From: Citreimonas sp042096055
GTDB lineage: Bacteria; Pseudomonadota; Alphaproteobacteria; Rhodobacterales; Rhodobacteraceae
Assembly: GCF_042096055.1 (NCBI RefSeq)
Contig: NZ_JBELMH010000023.1
Coordinates: 1-38,643, forward strand
DNA length: 38,643 bases
Direction of reading: 5' to 3'
How positions within the stretch are numbered: the stretch's first letter is position 1; each line of letters starts with the position of its first letter. The position numbers were made by a program, and so were the translations under genes. Shown here piece by piece: positions 1 through 9,517 of the stretch. The notes beneath the pieces are model-generated. The model did no database searches and was not told where the DNA came from. It saw only the letters and a program-made list of their open reading frames with translations.

Positions 1-145
1 CGGCGACCTGCTGATCGCGCGCGGCAAGGTCGTCAAGCCGGGGCGCCGGCTGGTGGTGGTCCAGGCTGAGGTCTTTGCCCGCACCGGCGACGACGAGGTG
101 CAGATCGCGCTTCTGACCGGGTCGATGATGCCCGTCCCGGCCTGA
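1..145 (+). CDS. PaaI-family thioesterase, C-terminal fragment
   Basis: Only the last 47 codons are inside the window; the gene enters from the left and ends at TGA 143-145. The visible residues (GDLLIARGKVVKPGRRLVVV, then AEVFA and VQIALLTGSMMPV) look like the last two beta strands of a hotdog-fold acyl-CoA thioesterase of the PaaI/YbgC-like type. In these, a G-A-K/R-x-V-x-x-G-R-R strand is followed by a strand ending in TGTM or TGSM. The catalytic Asp/Asn and helix lie outside the window, so the substrate cannot be judged. It converges on folD with a gap of about 10 nt and no obvious hairpin terminator between them. The family call rests on the fragment alone. Confidence 0.6.
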   Translation, partial: GDLLIARGKVVKPGRRLVVVQAEVFARTGDDEVQIALLTGSMMPVPA

Positions 146-155
146 GCCGCGCCGC

Positions 156-1049
156 CTAGACGCCCAGCCCCTCGGGCTCGGGCAATCCATACGACCGGCA
201 GCAGGCGGTCAGCGTGTTGGCCAGCAGGCAGGCGATCGTCATCGGTCCGACGCCGCCCGGCACCGGGGTGATCGCGCCCGCGACCTGCGCGCAGCCGTCG
301 AAATCCACGTCGCCCACAAGGCGCGTCTTGCCGTCTTCCGCCTCGATCCGGTTGATGCCCACGTCGATCACCGTGGCGCCCGGCTTGATCCAGTCGCCCT
401 TGACCATCTCGGGGCGACCCACGGCGGCCACGACGATGTCCGCACGCCGCACCACGCCCGGCAGATCGCGCGTGCGCGAATGCGCCACCGTCACGGTGCA
501 GCTTTCGCCCAGCAGCAAATGCGCCATCGGCTTGCCGACGATGTTGCTGCGCCCGATCACCACCGCCTCAAGGCCCGACAGGTCGCCCAGCGTCTCGCGC
601 AGCATCAGCAGGCAACCCAGCGGCGTGCAGGGCACCATCGCCTTCTGGCCGGTCCCCAGCAGGCCGACGTTGGAGATGTGGAACCCGTCCACGTCCTTGG
701 CCGGGTCGATGGCGCGGATCACCTTGGCGGCGTCCATGTGGTCGGGCAGCGGAAGCTGCACCAGGATGCCGTGCACGGACGCGTCGGCGTTCAGCCGCGC
801 GACCAGGTCCAGAAGCTCGGCCTCGCTCACGCCGGCGTCCAGCTTGTGCTCGAAGCTCTGCATGCCGGCCTCGACCGTCATCTTGCCCTTCGAGCGCACG
901 TAGACCTGGCTCGCCGGATCCTCGCCCACCAGCACGACCGCAAGGCCAGGCGTCACGCCGTGCTCGGACCGCAACCGGTCCACGTTCTCGGCCACCGCCG
1001 CCCGGATGCGCGCCGCGTGCGCCTTGCCGTCGATCCGTTCCGCAACCAT
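156..1049 (-). CDS. folD: bifunctional 5,10-methylene-THF dehydrogenase / 5,10-methenyl-THF cyclohydrolase
   Basis: FolD interconverts 5,10-methylene-, 5,10-methenyl- and 10-formyl-tetrahydrofolate in the cytosol with NADP(H). The 297-residue product has the family's usual length and motifs: Tyr50 and Lys54 in YVRSK, Gln98 in GILVQLPLP, Asp121 in DVDGFH, PCTPLG, the dinucleotide-binding GRSNIVGKP, and PGGVGPMT near the C-terminus. These numbers agree with the E. coli catalytic residues. I chose ATG at 1049 rather than an in-frame TTG six bases upstream, because AAGGAGA lies 8 nt before the ATG and would abut the TTG. It lies downstream of fhs on the same strand, separated by a 110-nt gap that holds a hairpin element, so the two probably form one C1-folate unit: Fhs makes 10-formyl-THF and FolD processes it. 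Confidence 0.97.
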   Translation of the reverse strand: MVAERIDGKAHAARIRAAVAENVDRLRSEHGVTPGLAVVLVGEDPASQVYVRSKGKMTVEAGMQSFEHKLDAGVSEAELLDLVARLNADASVHGILVQLPLPDHMDAAKVIRAIDPAKDVDGFHISNVGLLGTGQKAMVPCTPLGCLLMLRETLGDLSGLEAVVIGRSNIVGKPMAHLLLGESCTVTVAHSRTRDLPGVVRRADIVVAAVGRPEMVKGDWIKPGATVIDVGINRIEAEDGKTRLVGDVDFDGCAQVAGAITPVPGGVGPMTIACLLANTLTACCRSYGLPEPEGLGV

Positions 1050-1112
1050 CCGCAAATCTCCTTGTCTGGCGTGCCGCGCGCCTTAACACGGCCGCCGCCC
1101 GTCGCCCAGCGT

Positions 1113-1153
1113 CACGGCGGGCGGGGCGATGCCGCAGAGCGGCGAGCGCCGTG
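1113..1153 (-). repeat. Structured 3'-flanking hairpin element, copy 1 of 2
   Basis: On the plus strand this reads as a 7-bp outer stem (CACGGCG 1113-1119 with CGCCGTG 1147-1153). It encloses the string GGCGGGGCGA (1120-1129), an inner stem (GCCG 1131-1134 with CGGC 1140-1143) and GAG (1144-1146). The same layout, with identical unpaired strings but changed paired bases, occurs at 19230-19270. Both copies sit right after the stop codon of a minus-strand gene (here fhs, stop at 1160-1162). The minus-strand transcript is therefore the likely functional strand, as a 3'-UTR structure, terminator-like hairpin or REP-type repeat. I do not recognise it as a named family. Confidence 0.6.
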
Positions 1154-1159
1154 TCGCTG

Positions 1160-2836
1160 TCAGAACAGCCCTTCGATCTCGCCGTCCGCGTTAAGCCGGA
1201 TCGACTGCGCCGCCGGCGCCTTGGGCAGGCCCGGCATGGTCATGATCTCGCCGCAGATCGCCACGACGAAGCCCGCGCCGGCCGACAGCCGCACCTCGCG
1301 CACCGGAATGGTGAAGCCGGTGGGCGCGCCGCGCAAGGTAGGGTCGGTGGTGAAGGAATACTGCGTCTTGGCCATGCAAACGGGCAGGTCACCGTATCCC
1401 TGGTCTTCCCATTCCTTCAGCTGTGCGCGGATCTTGCCGTCCATGACCACGCCGTCAGCGCGGTAGATCCGCGTGGCGATGGTCTCGATCTTCTCGGACA
1501 GCGACATCGCGTCGGGATAGAGCGTCTCGAACTGCGCGTCGCCCGCATCGGCCAGCTTCGCCACCACCTCGGCCAACGGCGCCGAGCCTTCCGAGCCCAG
1601 CTCCCAATGCCGCGACAGCACCGCCTCGGCGCCCTGCCCGGCGACGAAGTCCTGCACCGCCTTCACCTCGGCGTCGGTGTCGGTCACGAAGTGGTTGATC
1701 GCCACCACGACCGGCACGCCGAAGCCCTTCACGTTCTCGATGTGCCGCCCGAGGTTCGCGCATCCCGCCTTCACGGCGTCCACGTTCTCGGCACCGAGGT
1801 CGGCCTTGGCCACGCCGCCGTTCATCTTCATCGCACGCACGGTGGCCACCACCACGACGACCGACGGGAAAATCCCGGCCTTGCGGCACTTGATGTTCAT
1901 GAACTTCTCGGCGCCCAGGTCGGCGCCGAAGCCCGCCTCGGTCACCACATAATCGGCCAGCTTCAGCGCGGTCTTCGTCGCGATGACCGAGTTGCAGCCA
2001 TGCGCGATGTTCGCGAAGGGCCCGCCATGCACGAACGCGGGGTTGTTCTCGAGCGTCTGGACCAGGTTCGGCTGCATCGCGTCCTTCAGCAGCACCGTCA
2101 TCGCGCCCTCGGCGCCTATGTCTCGGCAATAGACCGGCGTCTTGTCGCGCCTGTAGGCGACGATCATCGCGCCCAGCCGCTCCTCGAGGTCCTTGAGGTC
2201 GCGCGCGAGGCACAGGATCGCCATGACCTCGGAGGCGACCGTGATGTCGAACCCGGTCTCGCGCGGGAAGCCGTTGGCGACGCCGCCCAGCGAGGCCGTG
2301 ATCTGCCGCAGCGCCCGGTCGTTCATGTCGACGACCCGCCGCCAGACGACGCGCCGGATGTCGATGTCCAGCTCGTTGCCCCAGTAGATGTGGTTGTCGA
2401 TCATCGCCGCCAGCAGGGAATGCGCGCTGGTGATCGCGTGGAAGTCGCCGGTGAAGTGAAGGTTCATGTCCTCCATCGGGATCACCTGCGCCATGCCGCC
2501 GCCCGCGGCCCCGCCCTTCATGCCGAAGTTGGGGCCGAGGCTCGCCTCGCGGATGCAGACCATCGCCTTGCGCCCGATGCGGTTCAGCCCGTCGCCCAGG
2601 CCCACCGTCGTCGTGGTCTTGCCCTCGCCCGCGGGCGTGGGGTTCACCGCCGTCACCAGGATCAGCTTGCCGTCCGGCCGGTCAGCCAGCCCATCGATGA
2701 AGCCCTGTCCGACCTTCGCCTTGTCGTGCCCGTAGGGCAGCAGGTGCTCAACCGGGATGCCCAGGGCCGCGCCGATGTCCTGGATGGGTTTCTTCGTCGC
2801 GGCGCGCGCGATCTCGATGTCGGTCCTGTGAGCCAT
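1160..2836 (-). CDS. fhs: formate-tetrahydrofolate ligase (formyl-THF synthetase)
   Basis: This cytosolic enzyme makes 10-formyl-THF from formate, THF and ATP, feeding purine and formyl-Met synthesis or, in reverse, oxidising C1 units. The 558-residue product fits the family length. The nucleotide-binding loop PTPAGEGKTTT is at residues 66-76, followed by conserved stretches such as REASLGPNFGMKGGAAGGG, FTGDFHAIT and GGPFANIAHGCNS. I chose ATG 2836 (MAHRTDIEIA) with GGGGAGG about 5 nt upstream. The open frame continues upstream but that part has no family similarity. It is the first gene of a probable fhs-folD pair and is divergent from the EF-hand gene across 252 nt in which I see no convincing operator. 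Confidence 0.97.
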   Translation of the reverse strand: MAHRTDIEIARAATKKPIQDIGAALGIPVEHLLPYGHDKAKVGQGFIDGLADRPDGKLILVTAVNPTPAGEGKTTTTVGLGDGLNRIGRKAMVCIREASLGPNFGMKGGAAGGGMAQVIPMEDMNLHFTGDFHAITSAHSLLAAMIDNHIYWGNELDIDIRRVVWRRVVDMNDRALRQITASLGGVANGFPRETGFDITVASEVMAILCLARDLKDLEERLGAMIVAYRRDKTPVYCRDIGAEGAMTVLLKDAMQPNLVQTLENNPAFVHGGPFANIAHGCNSVIATKTALKLADYVVTEAGFGADLGAEKFMNIKCRKAGIFPSVVVVVATVRAMKMNGGVAKADLGAENVDAVKAGCANLGRHIENVKGFGVPVVVAINHFVTDTDAEVKAVQDFVAGQGAEAVLSRHWELGSEGSAPLAEVVAKLADAGDAQFETLYPDAMSLSEKIETIATRIYRADGVVMDGKIRAQLKEWEDQGYGDLPVCMAKTQYSFTTDPTLRGAPTGFTIPVREVRLSAGAGFVVAICGEIMTMPGLPKAPAAQSIRLNADGEIEGLF

Positions 2837-3088
2837 ATCCGCCTCCCCGGTGAATGCCTTGTCGAGCACAGGCTTAGCCGCAAGGCACATGAAAAGGCAC
2901 CGCGAATCCGACACAACGCACCTTCAATGCGGCCTGCGCGCATCGGTGCCGCGGACGGATTGGCGCGCATCGGAAACCCGCACGGGCGCGCGCGGAGGGA
3001 ACATGCTCACGCGGTTCACGTTGCCGGGGTAGCAAGGACGCACCCGGCGCCTGCTTACCCATGACCCGAATCCCGAGGAGGACGGACC

Positions 3089-3934
3089 ATGAAGACCACC
3101 CTGATCACTTCCACCGCGCTGATCGCGCTCGCCACCGGTCTCGCCGCCGAGTCCCACGGCTCCGGCTCGGAGACCGCGCAATCCGACAGCACGCAGATGC
3201 AGACCGATGCCAGTTCCGGCGACGCCGTGCAGACGACGCAGAGCGGTTCGCTCTGCCTCGACGGCGTGGCGCGCTACGACCAGAACGCCGACGGTGAGCT
3301 GAGTTCGGACGAGCTCGACAGCACGGCACGCGCATCGTTCAGCGCGATGGACGCCAACCAGGACGGCACGGTGACGCGCGACGAGTACGTGACCTGCGCC
3401 AACGTGATGGCCGGCAGCCAGGGCATGGAATCCGACCGCTCGGAAGAGAACATGGCCGAGTACGACACCGATGGCGACGGAGAGCTGACGCAGCAGGAGT
3501 TCATGCAGGCCTCGGCCTCGTCCTACGACGCCATGTCCGACGACCCCAGCCAGCAATCGGGCATGATGCGCCTGATGTTCCTGCCGGTCAGCGCGTCGCC
3601 CGATGACATGGGCACGATGACGCGCGACGAGGCGGCCAGCCGCACCGTCACGCTGTTCGTCGCCCTCGACGAGGACGACAGCGGCACCGTGGCCCGCGAC
3701 GAATGGTCGATGAACCAGCCGACGATGCCCGACATGCGCGACGCGCTGAACCAGCGCTTCGACGAAGCGGACGCCGACAGCTCGGGCGATCTGACCGAGG
3801 ACGAGTATTCCGGGATGATCCAGGATCGTGGCGCGGCCGCACAGGACGTGGTGGCCGAGGATTACGAGCTGCCGATGAACACGCTGACGCCGGACGAGCC
3901 GGCGGTGTATTACACGTATCCCAGCACCATGTGA
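3089..3934 (+). CDS. Exported EF-hand calcium-binding protein with five EF loops
   Basis: A 281-residue acidic protein with an N-terminal signal peptide (about residues 1-20, MKTTLITSTALIALATGLAA) and five canonical 12-residue EF-hand loops. They begin at Asp64 (D-x-N-x-D-G, Glu75), Asp88 (Glu99), Asp126 (Glu137), Asp194 (Glu205) and Asp228 (Glu239). A sixth, degenerate half-loop may lie near residues 171-181 (DDMGTMTRDE). The loops suggest Ca2+ binding in the periplasm or outside the cell; the physiological role is unknown. The start is set by GAGGAGG about 7 nt before ATG 3089. A strong hairpin terminator follows at 3960, so the gene is probably monocistronic. The C-terminal 35 residues (PMNTLTPDEPAVYYTYPSTM) carry no motif I know. 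Calcium binding is inferred from loop chemistry only. Confidence 0.85.
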   Translation: MKTTLITSTALIALATGLAAESHGSGSETAQSDSTQMQTDASSGDAVQTTQSGSLCLDGVARYDQNADGELSSDELDSTARASFSAMDANQDGTVTRDEYVTCANVMAGSQGMESDRSEENMAEYDTDGDGELTQQEFMQASASSYDAMSDDPSQQSGMMRLMFLPVSASPDDMGTMTRDEAASRTVTLFVALDEDDSGTVARDEWSMNQPTMPDMRDALNQRFDEADADSSGDLTEDEYSGMIQDRGAAAQDVVAEDYELPMNTLTPDEPAVYYTYPSTM

Positions 3935-3959
3935 TCGGATCGCATAACGCGACAGAGCG

Positions 3960-3990
3960 AACCCCGGCCCTCGTGCCGGGGTTCTTTCGT
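3960..3990 (+). terminator. Rho-independent terminator of the EF-hand gene
   Basis: A 9-bp perfect stem, AACCCCGGC (3960-3968) with GCCGGGGTT (3975-3983), a 6-nt loop, then CTTTCGTT. It begins 25 nt after the EF-hand stop codon and ends just before the convergent MOSC gene stop at 3996. Confidence 0.85.
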
Positions 3991-3995
3991 TCGGC

Positions 3996-4580
3996 CTAGT
4001 CCCCGCCCTGCCACGCGCGCTGGTCGGGCACGAACAGGCGCAGCGTGTCGCCCATGTTGAGCGTGCCGGGCCGCTCGACCCAGGCCGTGACGCCACGCCG
4101 CCCCTCGGCCGCCCGCTTGAAGCGCTTGCCGTGGCCCTCGTGCTCGGCCTCGATCTCGCGCCCCGGCAGGACGCAGGGGCGATTCTGCATGTCGATCCCC
4201 AGGCACGCGCCGTCCGGAGCCTGCAGCCGCGACGAAGGCGGCAGATGCGAGAAGTCGGCGATCCCTTGAACGACCAAAGTCGCCCCCAGCCAGGCGGGGT
4301 CGAGCGCATCCAGTCCCATCGCCTCGGCCGTGGCGGCGATCTCCTCGGCCGACAGGACCGACAGCTGCCGCACGTTGGCGATCTCGGTCCCGCGCGTGTA
4401 CTGCGCCGTGACGCGCGAGCACGATGGGCGCGTCAGCCCGCCATGCCGTTCGCCGACGGGCCCGCCCCAATCGAGCGTGAGCGTATCGCGCGGGACCGCG
4501 CGCAGGCCGGTGTCCTCGGTGGGCACGATGCCCAGCCAGGTGATCGTGGCGGAGTGGTCGGTGGGCTTGAGCGCGGGCAT
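3996..4580 (-). CDS. MOSC domain-containing protein
   Basis: A 194-residue soluble protein with the MOSC (molybdenum-cofactor sulfurase C-terminal) fold. Visible signatures are GERHGGLTRPSC (44-54), the strand NVRQLSVLSAEE, LGATLVVQGIADFSHLPP (98-115) and the conserved cysteine at 136 in NRPCVLPG. MOSC proteins bind or transfer sulfur or the molybdenum cofactor, and stand-alone members such as YiiM or YuaD-like proteins are often tied to detoxifying reductases. No molybdoenzyme gene is next to it here, so the partner is unknown. Start ATG 4580 is preceded by CCGGAGA. It lies about 90 nt beyond the ftsH terminator on the same strand, so it is probably transcribed separately. Confidence 0.85.
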   Translation of the reverse strand: MPALKPTDHSATITWLGIVPTEDTGLRAVPRDTLTLDWGGPVGERHGGLTRPSCSRVTAQYTRGTEIANVRQLSVLSAEEIAATAEAMGLDALDPAWLGATLVVQGIADFSHLPPSSRLQAPDGACLGIDMQNRPCVLPGREIEAEHEGHGKRFKRAAEGRRGVTAWVERPGTLNMGDTLRLFVPDQRAWQGGD

Positions 4581-4675
4581 GGCGGGTCTCCGGTTGCGCG
4601 CCCTTCGTGGCGCGGCGGAAAGCCACGCGCAAGCCGAACCTTGCGATTCCGGCGGCGGGCGCCGCTGCCCCGGAA

Positions 4676-4709
4676 ATGATAAGACCCCGAAGCGCCGGGC
4701 TTCGGGGTC
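4676..4709 (-). terminator. Rho-independent terminator of ftsH
   Basis: Read on the minus strand, an 11-bp perfect stem, GACCCCGAAGC (4709-4699) with GCTTCGGGGTC (4693-4683), and a 5-nt loop, followed by TTATCATTT. It lies 27 nt past the ftsH stop and separates the tol-tilS-ftsH unit from the MOSC gene. Confidence 0.88.
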
Positions 4710-4735
4710 CTTGTTTACGGGCCGTTTGGCCGGTC

Positions 4736-6658
<1,923 letters not shown>

Positions 6659-6704
6659 GGCATTCTCCTTTGATGACGTGAGGCCGGGCTACGGCGTTGC
6701 GTAG

Positions 6705-6732
6705 AACATAGACATTGCAGGCCCCGGTTCAA
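6705..6732 (-). promoter_or_regulatory. Candidate ftsH promoter overlapping the tilS stop codon
   Basis: On the minus strand TTGAAC (6732-6727) and TATGTT (6710-6705) are separated by 16 nt, placing a start point about 40 nt before the ftsH TTG. The -10 region reads TCTATGTT, which also resembles the CYTATnT of alphaproteobacterial RpoH heat-shock promoters, and ftsH is commonly a heat-shock gene. The match is modest and by eye only. Confidence 0.4.
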
Positions 6733-8078
6733 TGTGAATCGAGGAAACCCGGCAGCGTCAGATCCACCCGCCCCATGGGGCAGAGCGTCGCGCCCGCGGC
6801 GCCCACGCGCAGCGGCGGGCATGCGACAAGCGCGTCGCCGCGCCACAGCGCCGGCAGACTGCGCGCGGCGGCGAAGGATGCGCCCGCGGGCTTTTCGGCA
6901 ATTTGCGCCCAGCCGTCCGGCCCCAGCGCCCGGATCGTCAGCCCGGTCGGGTCCTGCCCGGCCATGTGCATGCGCCATCGGCCGTCCCAAAGCTGGTCGG
7001 ACGCGGGCTGCTCCAGGTCGCGCACGGCGTCGTATTCGCGGAACAGGTGCAGATCGTCGCCGTGCACCCGCGCCTCGACGCCGTGCAGCGTGCCGCCGCC
7101 GCCGCTCAGCAGGCGGTCGAGCAAGGCTTCCAGCGGCGCCGCGCGTGGGCGGTATTCCGCGCCCGAGACATATTGCAGCACGGCGGCCAGAAGCCGCAGC
7201 TGCGTGTCGCGCTCGACGCCCGCGAAGCCGTCGCGATCCAGGCGAATCTCGCCGTTTCGCGAACCGGTCGTCGGGTTGGTGACCTCGCGGCCGATGGCCT
7301 CCCACACCGCCCGCGCCCGCGCGGACAGCGCGTCCCGTGCGCGGGCCATGCGGTGCGCCGTTCCGGCCAAAGTGTCCGCGCCCAGCCCCTCGGCCTCGAG
7401 CAGTCCAAGCAGGCGACGGATGCGCGCGCGGTCGTAGCGCGGGTCCTCGTTGGTCGGATCCTCGACCCAGCGGCCCTTGAGGGTGCGCAGGTAATGGCGC
7501 AGCTCGTCCCGGGTCATGTCGAGACAGGGACGGACCACGTGGAACGCGGGCTCGCGCTGCGCGACCGGCGGCAGGTCACCCGAAACGTCGCACGCGCGCA
7601 GGACACCGCCCTCGGGCAACGCGATCCGGCGCTTCGCCACCATCGCCGACAGCCCCTCGACGCCCGATCCACGAGCGAGGCGCATCAGGAAGGTCTCGGC
7701 CACATCATCGCTCGTATGCGCCATCAGCACGTGGCGCAGCGCGCCGCGCCACGCGTCGATCAACGCCAGCCGCGCGCGTCGCGCCGCGTCCATGACGTTG
7801 CCCTGCCCGTCCCAGTGCCAGCGCAGCGTGGCGTGCGGGTGGCCCAGCTCGGCGCAGGTTTCGGAGACCAGCGCCGCCTCGGACACGGCCTCGGGGCGCA
7901 GCCCGTGGTCGATGGTCACGACCCAAAGCCGCACGCCCCAGCGATGCGTCCAGTTGTGCGCCAGCGTCAGCATCGCCATGCTGTCGCCCCCGCCCGACAC
8001 GGCCAAGCCGATATCGGGCGGGAAATCGGGCCCCAGAAGGTCCCCCATCGCCTCGGCGAAGCGCTGGTCGAGGCTCAC
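6729..8078 (-). CDS. tilS: tRNA(Ile)-lysidine synthetase
   Basis: TilS converts C34 of tRNA-Ile(CAU) to lysidine using ATP and lysine, so that it reads AUA instead of AUG. The PP-loop ATPase motif SGGGDS is at residues 28-33 of the 449-residue product. Further family hallmarks are TIDHGLRPEA, AHTSDDVAETFLMRLARGSG and the RWVEDPTNED stretch, followed by a less conserved C-terminal domain. I use GTG 8078, which follows the cpoB stop by one base (TGACGTG); an ATG 30 nt further in (Met11) also lies upstream of the PP-loop and cannot be excluded. No strong Shine-Dalgarno is visible, which fits translational coupling to cpoB. Confidence 0.93.
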   Translation of the reverse strand: MSLDQRFAEAMGDLLGPDFPPDIGLAVSGGGDSMAMLTLAHNWTHRWGVRLWVVTIDHGLRPEAVSEAALVSETCAELGHPHATLRWHWDGQGNVMDAARRARLALIDAWRGALRHVLMAHTSDDVAETFLMRLARGSGVEGLSAMVAKRRIALPEGGVLRACDVSGDLPPVAQREPAFHVVRPCLDMTRDELRHYLRTLKGRWVEDPTNEDPRYDRARIRRLLGLLEAEGLGADTLAGTAHRMARARDALSARARAVWEAIGREVTNPTTGSRNGEIRLDRDGFAGVERDTQLRLLAAVLQYVSGAEYRPRAAPLEALLDRLLSGGGGTLHGVEARVHGDDLHLFREYDAVRDLEQPASDQLWDGRWRMHMAGQDPTGLTIRALGPDGWAQIAEKPAGASFAAARSLPALWRGDALVACPPLRVGAAGATLCPMGRVDLTLPGFLDSH

Positions 8079-8079
8079 G

Positions 8080-8931
8080 TCACTGGCAGGCCAGCGACGC
8101 CCGGCTTTGCTGCGCGCGCGCCGCGAACTCGGACGACGGGTAGCGCGTACCGACCTCGTCCAGCGTCACGCAGGCCTCGGTCTGGCTGCCGAGTGCGGCC
8201 AGCGCCTCGCCCAGCCGCCACAGCGCCTCGGGGGCGACGGCGGAATCCGGGTAGTCGGAATAGGCGCGCAGGAACCGCCGCGCGGCCTCGCGCGGGTCGC
8301 CCGCGCCGTCCAGCGCACGCCCCTCGCCCACCAGCGCCGCGGCCTCGAGCGGCCCTTGCGGATAGGTCTCGCGGAACTGCGCGAAGAGTTGTGCCGCCCC
8401 GGCGTAGTCGCCCGCGTCGATGGCCTGCTGCGCGGCCACGAAATCGGCCTCTTCGCTGACCGCCAGCTCGCCCGAGCCCTGCGGCACGGCGTCCCTGCCC
8501 GTCCCGGGCATCGGCGCCGCCGGCTGAGCGGTGGCCGCGGGCGGCACGGCGTCGCCGCCCAGGCGCGGCGTCTCGCCCAGGCTGCCGATGTCGCAGTCGG
8601 GCTCCAGCTCGCACAGGCGGAAGTCGAGATCGCCCAGCCGGTTGGTGCCGTTCTCGACCACCTGCGCGATGCGGAACTCCAGCTCCTCGGCCTTGGCGGT
8701 GATCCGCACCAGCTCTTCCTCGATGGCCGCGATGCGGTCCAGCGCGCTGGCCGGCAGCTGCATGGCGCTGGCGCCGGTGGTGTTCAGCTCCTGCCGCAGG
8801 CGCTGAAGCTCGACATAGAGCACGGACATGTCCTGCTTGATGTCGGCCAACGTCTCGGCCTGCTGCGCCACGCCGGGCAGCGCGCTCAGCGCCAGCCCGA
8901 CGGCCAGGATCGTCGCCCGCAGCGCCGCCAT
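8080..8931 (-). CDS. cpoB: Tol-Pal system protein CpoB/YbgF
   Basis: A periplasmic adaptor that links Tol-Pal activity to septal peptidoglycan synthesis (known from E. coli CpoB). The 283 residues comprise a signal peptide (about 1-23, MAALRATILAVGLALSALPG), a coiled-coil trimerisation helix (about 25-95, ending VVENGTNRLGDLDFRLCELE), a Pro/Ala linker (about 125-155) and TPR repeats (about 160-283) with the usual ADFVAAQQAIDAGDYAGAA, FRETYPQGPLEAAAL and SDYPDSAVAPEALWRLGEAL units. The ATG shares one base with the pal stop codon (TGATG at 8933-8929), a classic coupling signal that fixes the start. It is followed directly by tilS. Confidence 0.95.
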   Translation of the reverse strand: MAALRATILAVGLALSALPGVAQQAETLADIKQDMSVLYVELQRLRQELNTTGASAMQLPASALDRIAAIEEELVRITAKAEELEFRIAQVVENGTNRLGDLDFRLCELEPDCDIGSLGETPRLGGDAVPPAATAQPAAPMPGTGRDAVPQGSGELAVSEEADFVAAQQAIDAGDYAGAAQLFAQFRETYPQGPLEAAALVGEGRALDGAGDPREAARRFLRAYSDYPDSAVAPEALWRLGEALAALGSQTEACVTLDEVGTRYPSSEFAARAQQSRASLACQ

Positions 8932-9452
8932 CAGCTGGTCAGGCCGCCGGCGGCCAGCACGGTCACCGCGCGGCGGTTCTTCTGGTAGCAGCTCTCGACC
9001 GAGCAGATCTCGACCGGGCGTTCCTTGCCGTAGGACACGAAGCGCAGACGGTTCTCGGCGATCCCGCGCGAGATCAGGTATTCCATCACCGCGTTGGCCC
9101 GTCGCGCGCCCAGCGCGAGGTTGTACTCCCGCGTGCCCTGCTCGTCCGCGTGGCCCTCGATGACCGCGTCGTAGTCCGAGTTGCGCTGCAGCCAGGCGAC
9201 CTGCCCGTCCAGCGTGGCCTGCGCCTCGGGCGACAGGGTCGACTGGTCGACGGCGAACAACACGCGGTCGCCGACGGTCTGCTGGAAGTACTCGGGCGAG
9301 GCCGGGTCCGAGATGCCGCCCGTGCCCATGCCGGCGCCCGCGCCCATGCCGCTGCCGGCACCCGCGCCGCCCGGACCGAAGCGGTCGGGTCCGGAACATG
9401 CCGCGAGGCCCAGCGCGGCGACCACGAAAACGGCCTTGGAGAGATGGTTCAT
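8931..9452 (-). CDS. pal: Peptidoglycan-associated outer-membrane lipoprotein
   Basis: Pal anchors the outer membrane to peptidoglycan and binds TolB. The 173-residue precursor begins MNHLSKAVFVVAALGLAACS with lipobox LAAC and acylated Cys19, then a Gly/Ala/Met-rich linker (about 25-55). The OmpA-like peptidoglycan-binding domain carries GHADEQGTREYNLALGARRA and RLRFVSYGKERP. ATG 9452 is chosen because it directly precedes the signal sequence and has AGGACG upstream; the longer open frame adds 23 residues that would bury the signal peptide. It sits 65 nt downstream of tolB. Confidence 0.97.
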   Translation of the reverse strand: MNHLSKAVFVVAALGLAACSGPDRFGPGGAGAGSGMGAGAGMGTGGISDPASPEYFQQTVGDRVLFAVDQSTLSPEAQATLDGQVAWLQRNSDYDAVIEGHADEQGTREYNLALGARRANAVMEYLISRGIAENRLRFVSYGKERPVEICSVESCYQKNRRAVTVLAAGGLTS

Positions 9453-9517
9453 TCTGTTCGTCCTGCCTGTATGTCGCGGCCAGCCTAGCACAGCGCGCGG
9501 GGTGATGGAATCGGGGG

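Noticed and set aside
1151..3064. Plus-strand open frame of 637 codons opposite fhs
   Set aside because: fhs on the other strand is unmistakable; the plus frame is Arg/His/Asp-rich, has no motif and no plausible ribosome site.
2924..4309. Minus-strand open frame of 461 codons across the EF-hand gene
   Set aside because: It spans the EF-hand gene, its terminator and part of the MOSC gene in another frame, and has no recognisable domain.
6661..6663. ATG as the start of ftsH
   Set aside because: It opens a different frame (MPWATLATS), not that of FtsH; the TTG at 6658 gives the conserved N-terminus.
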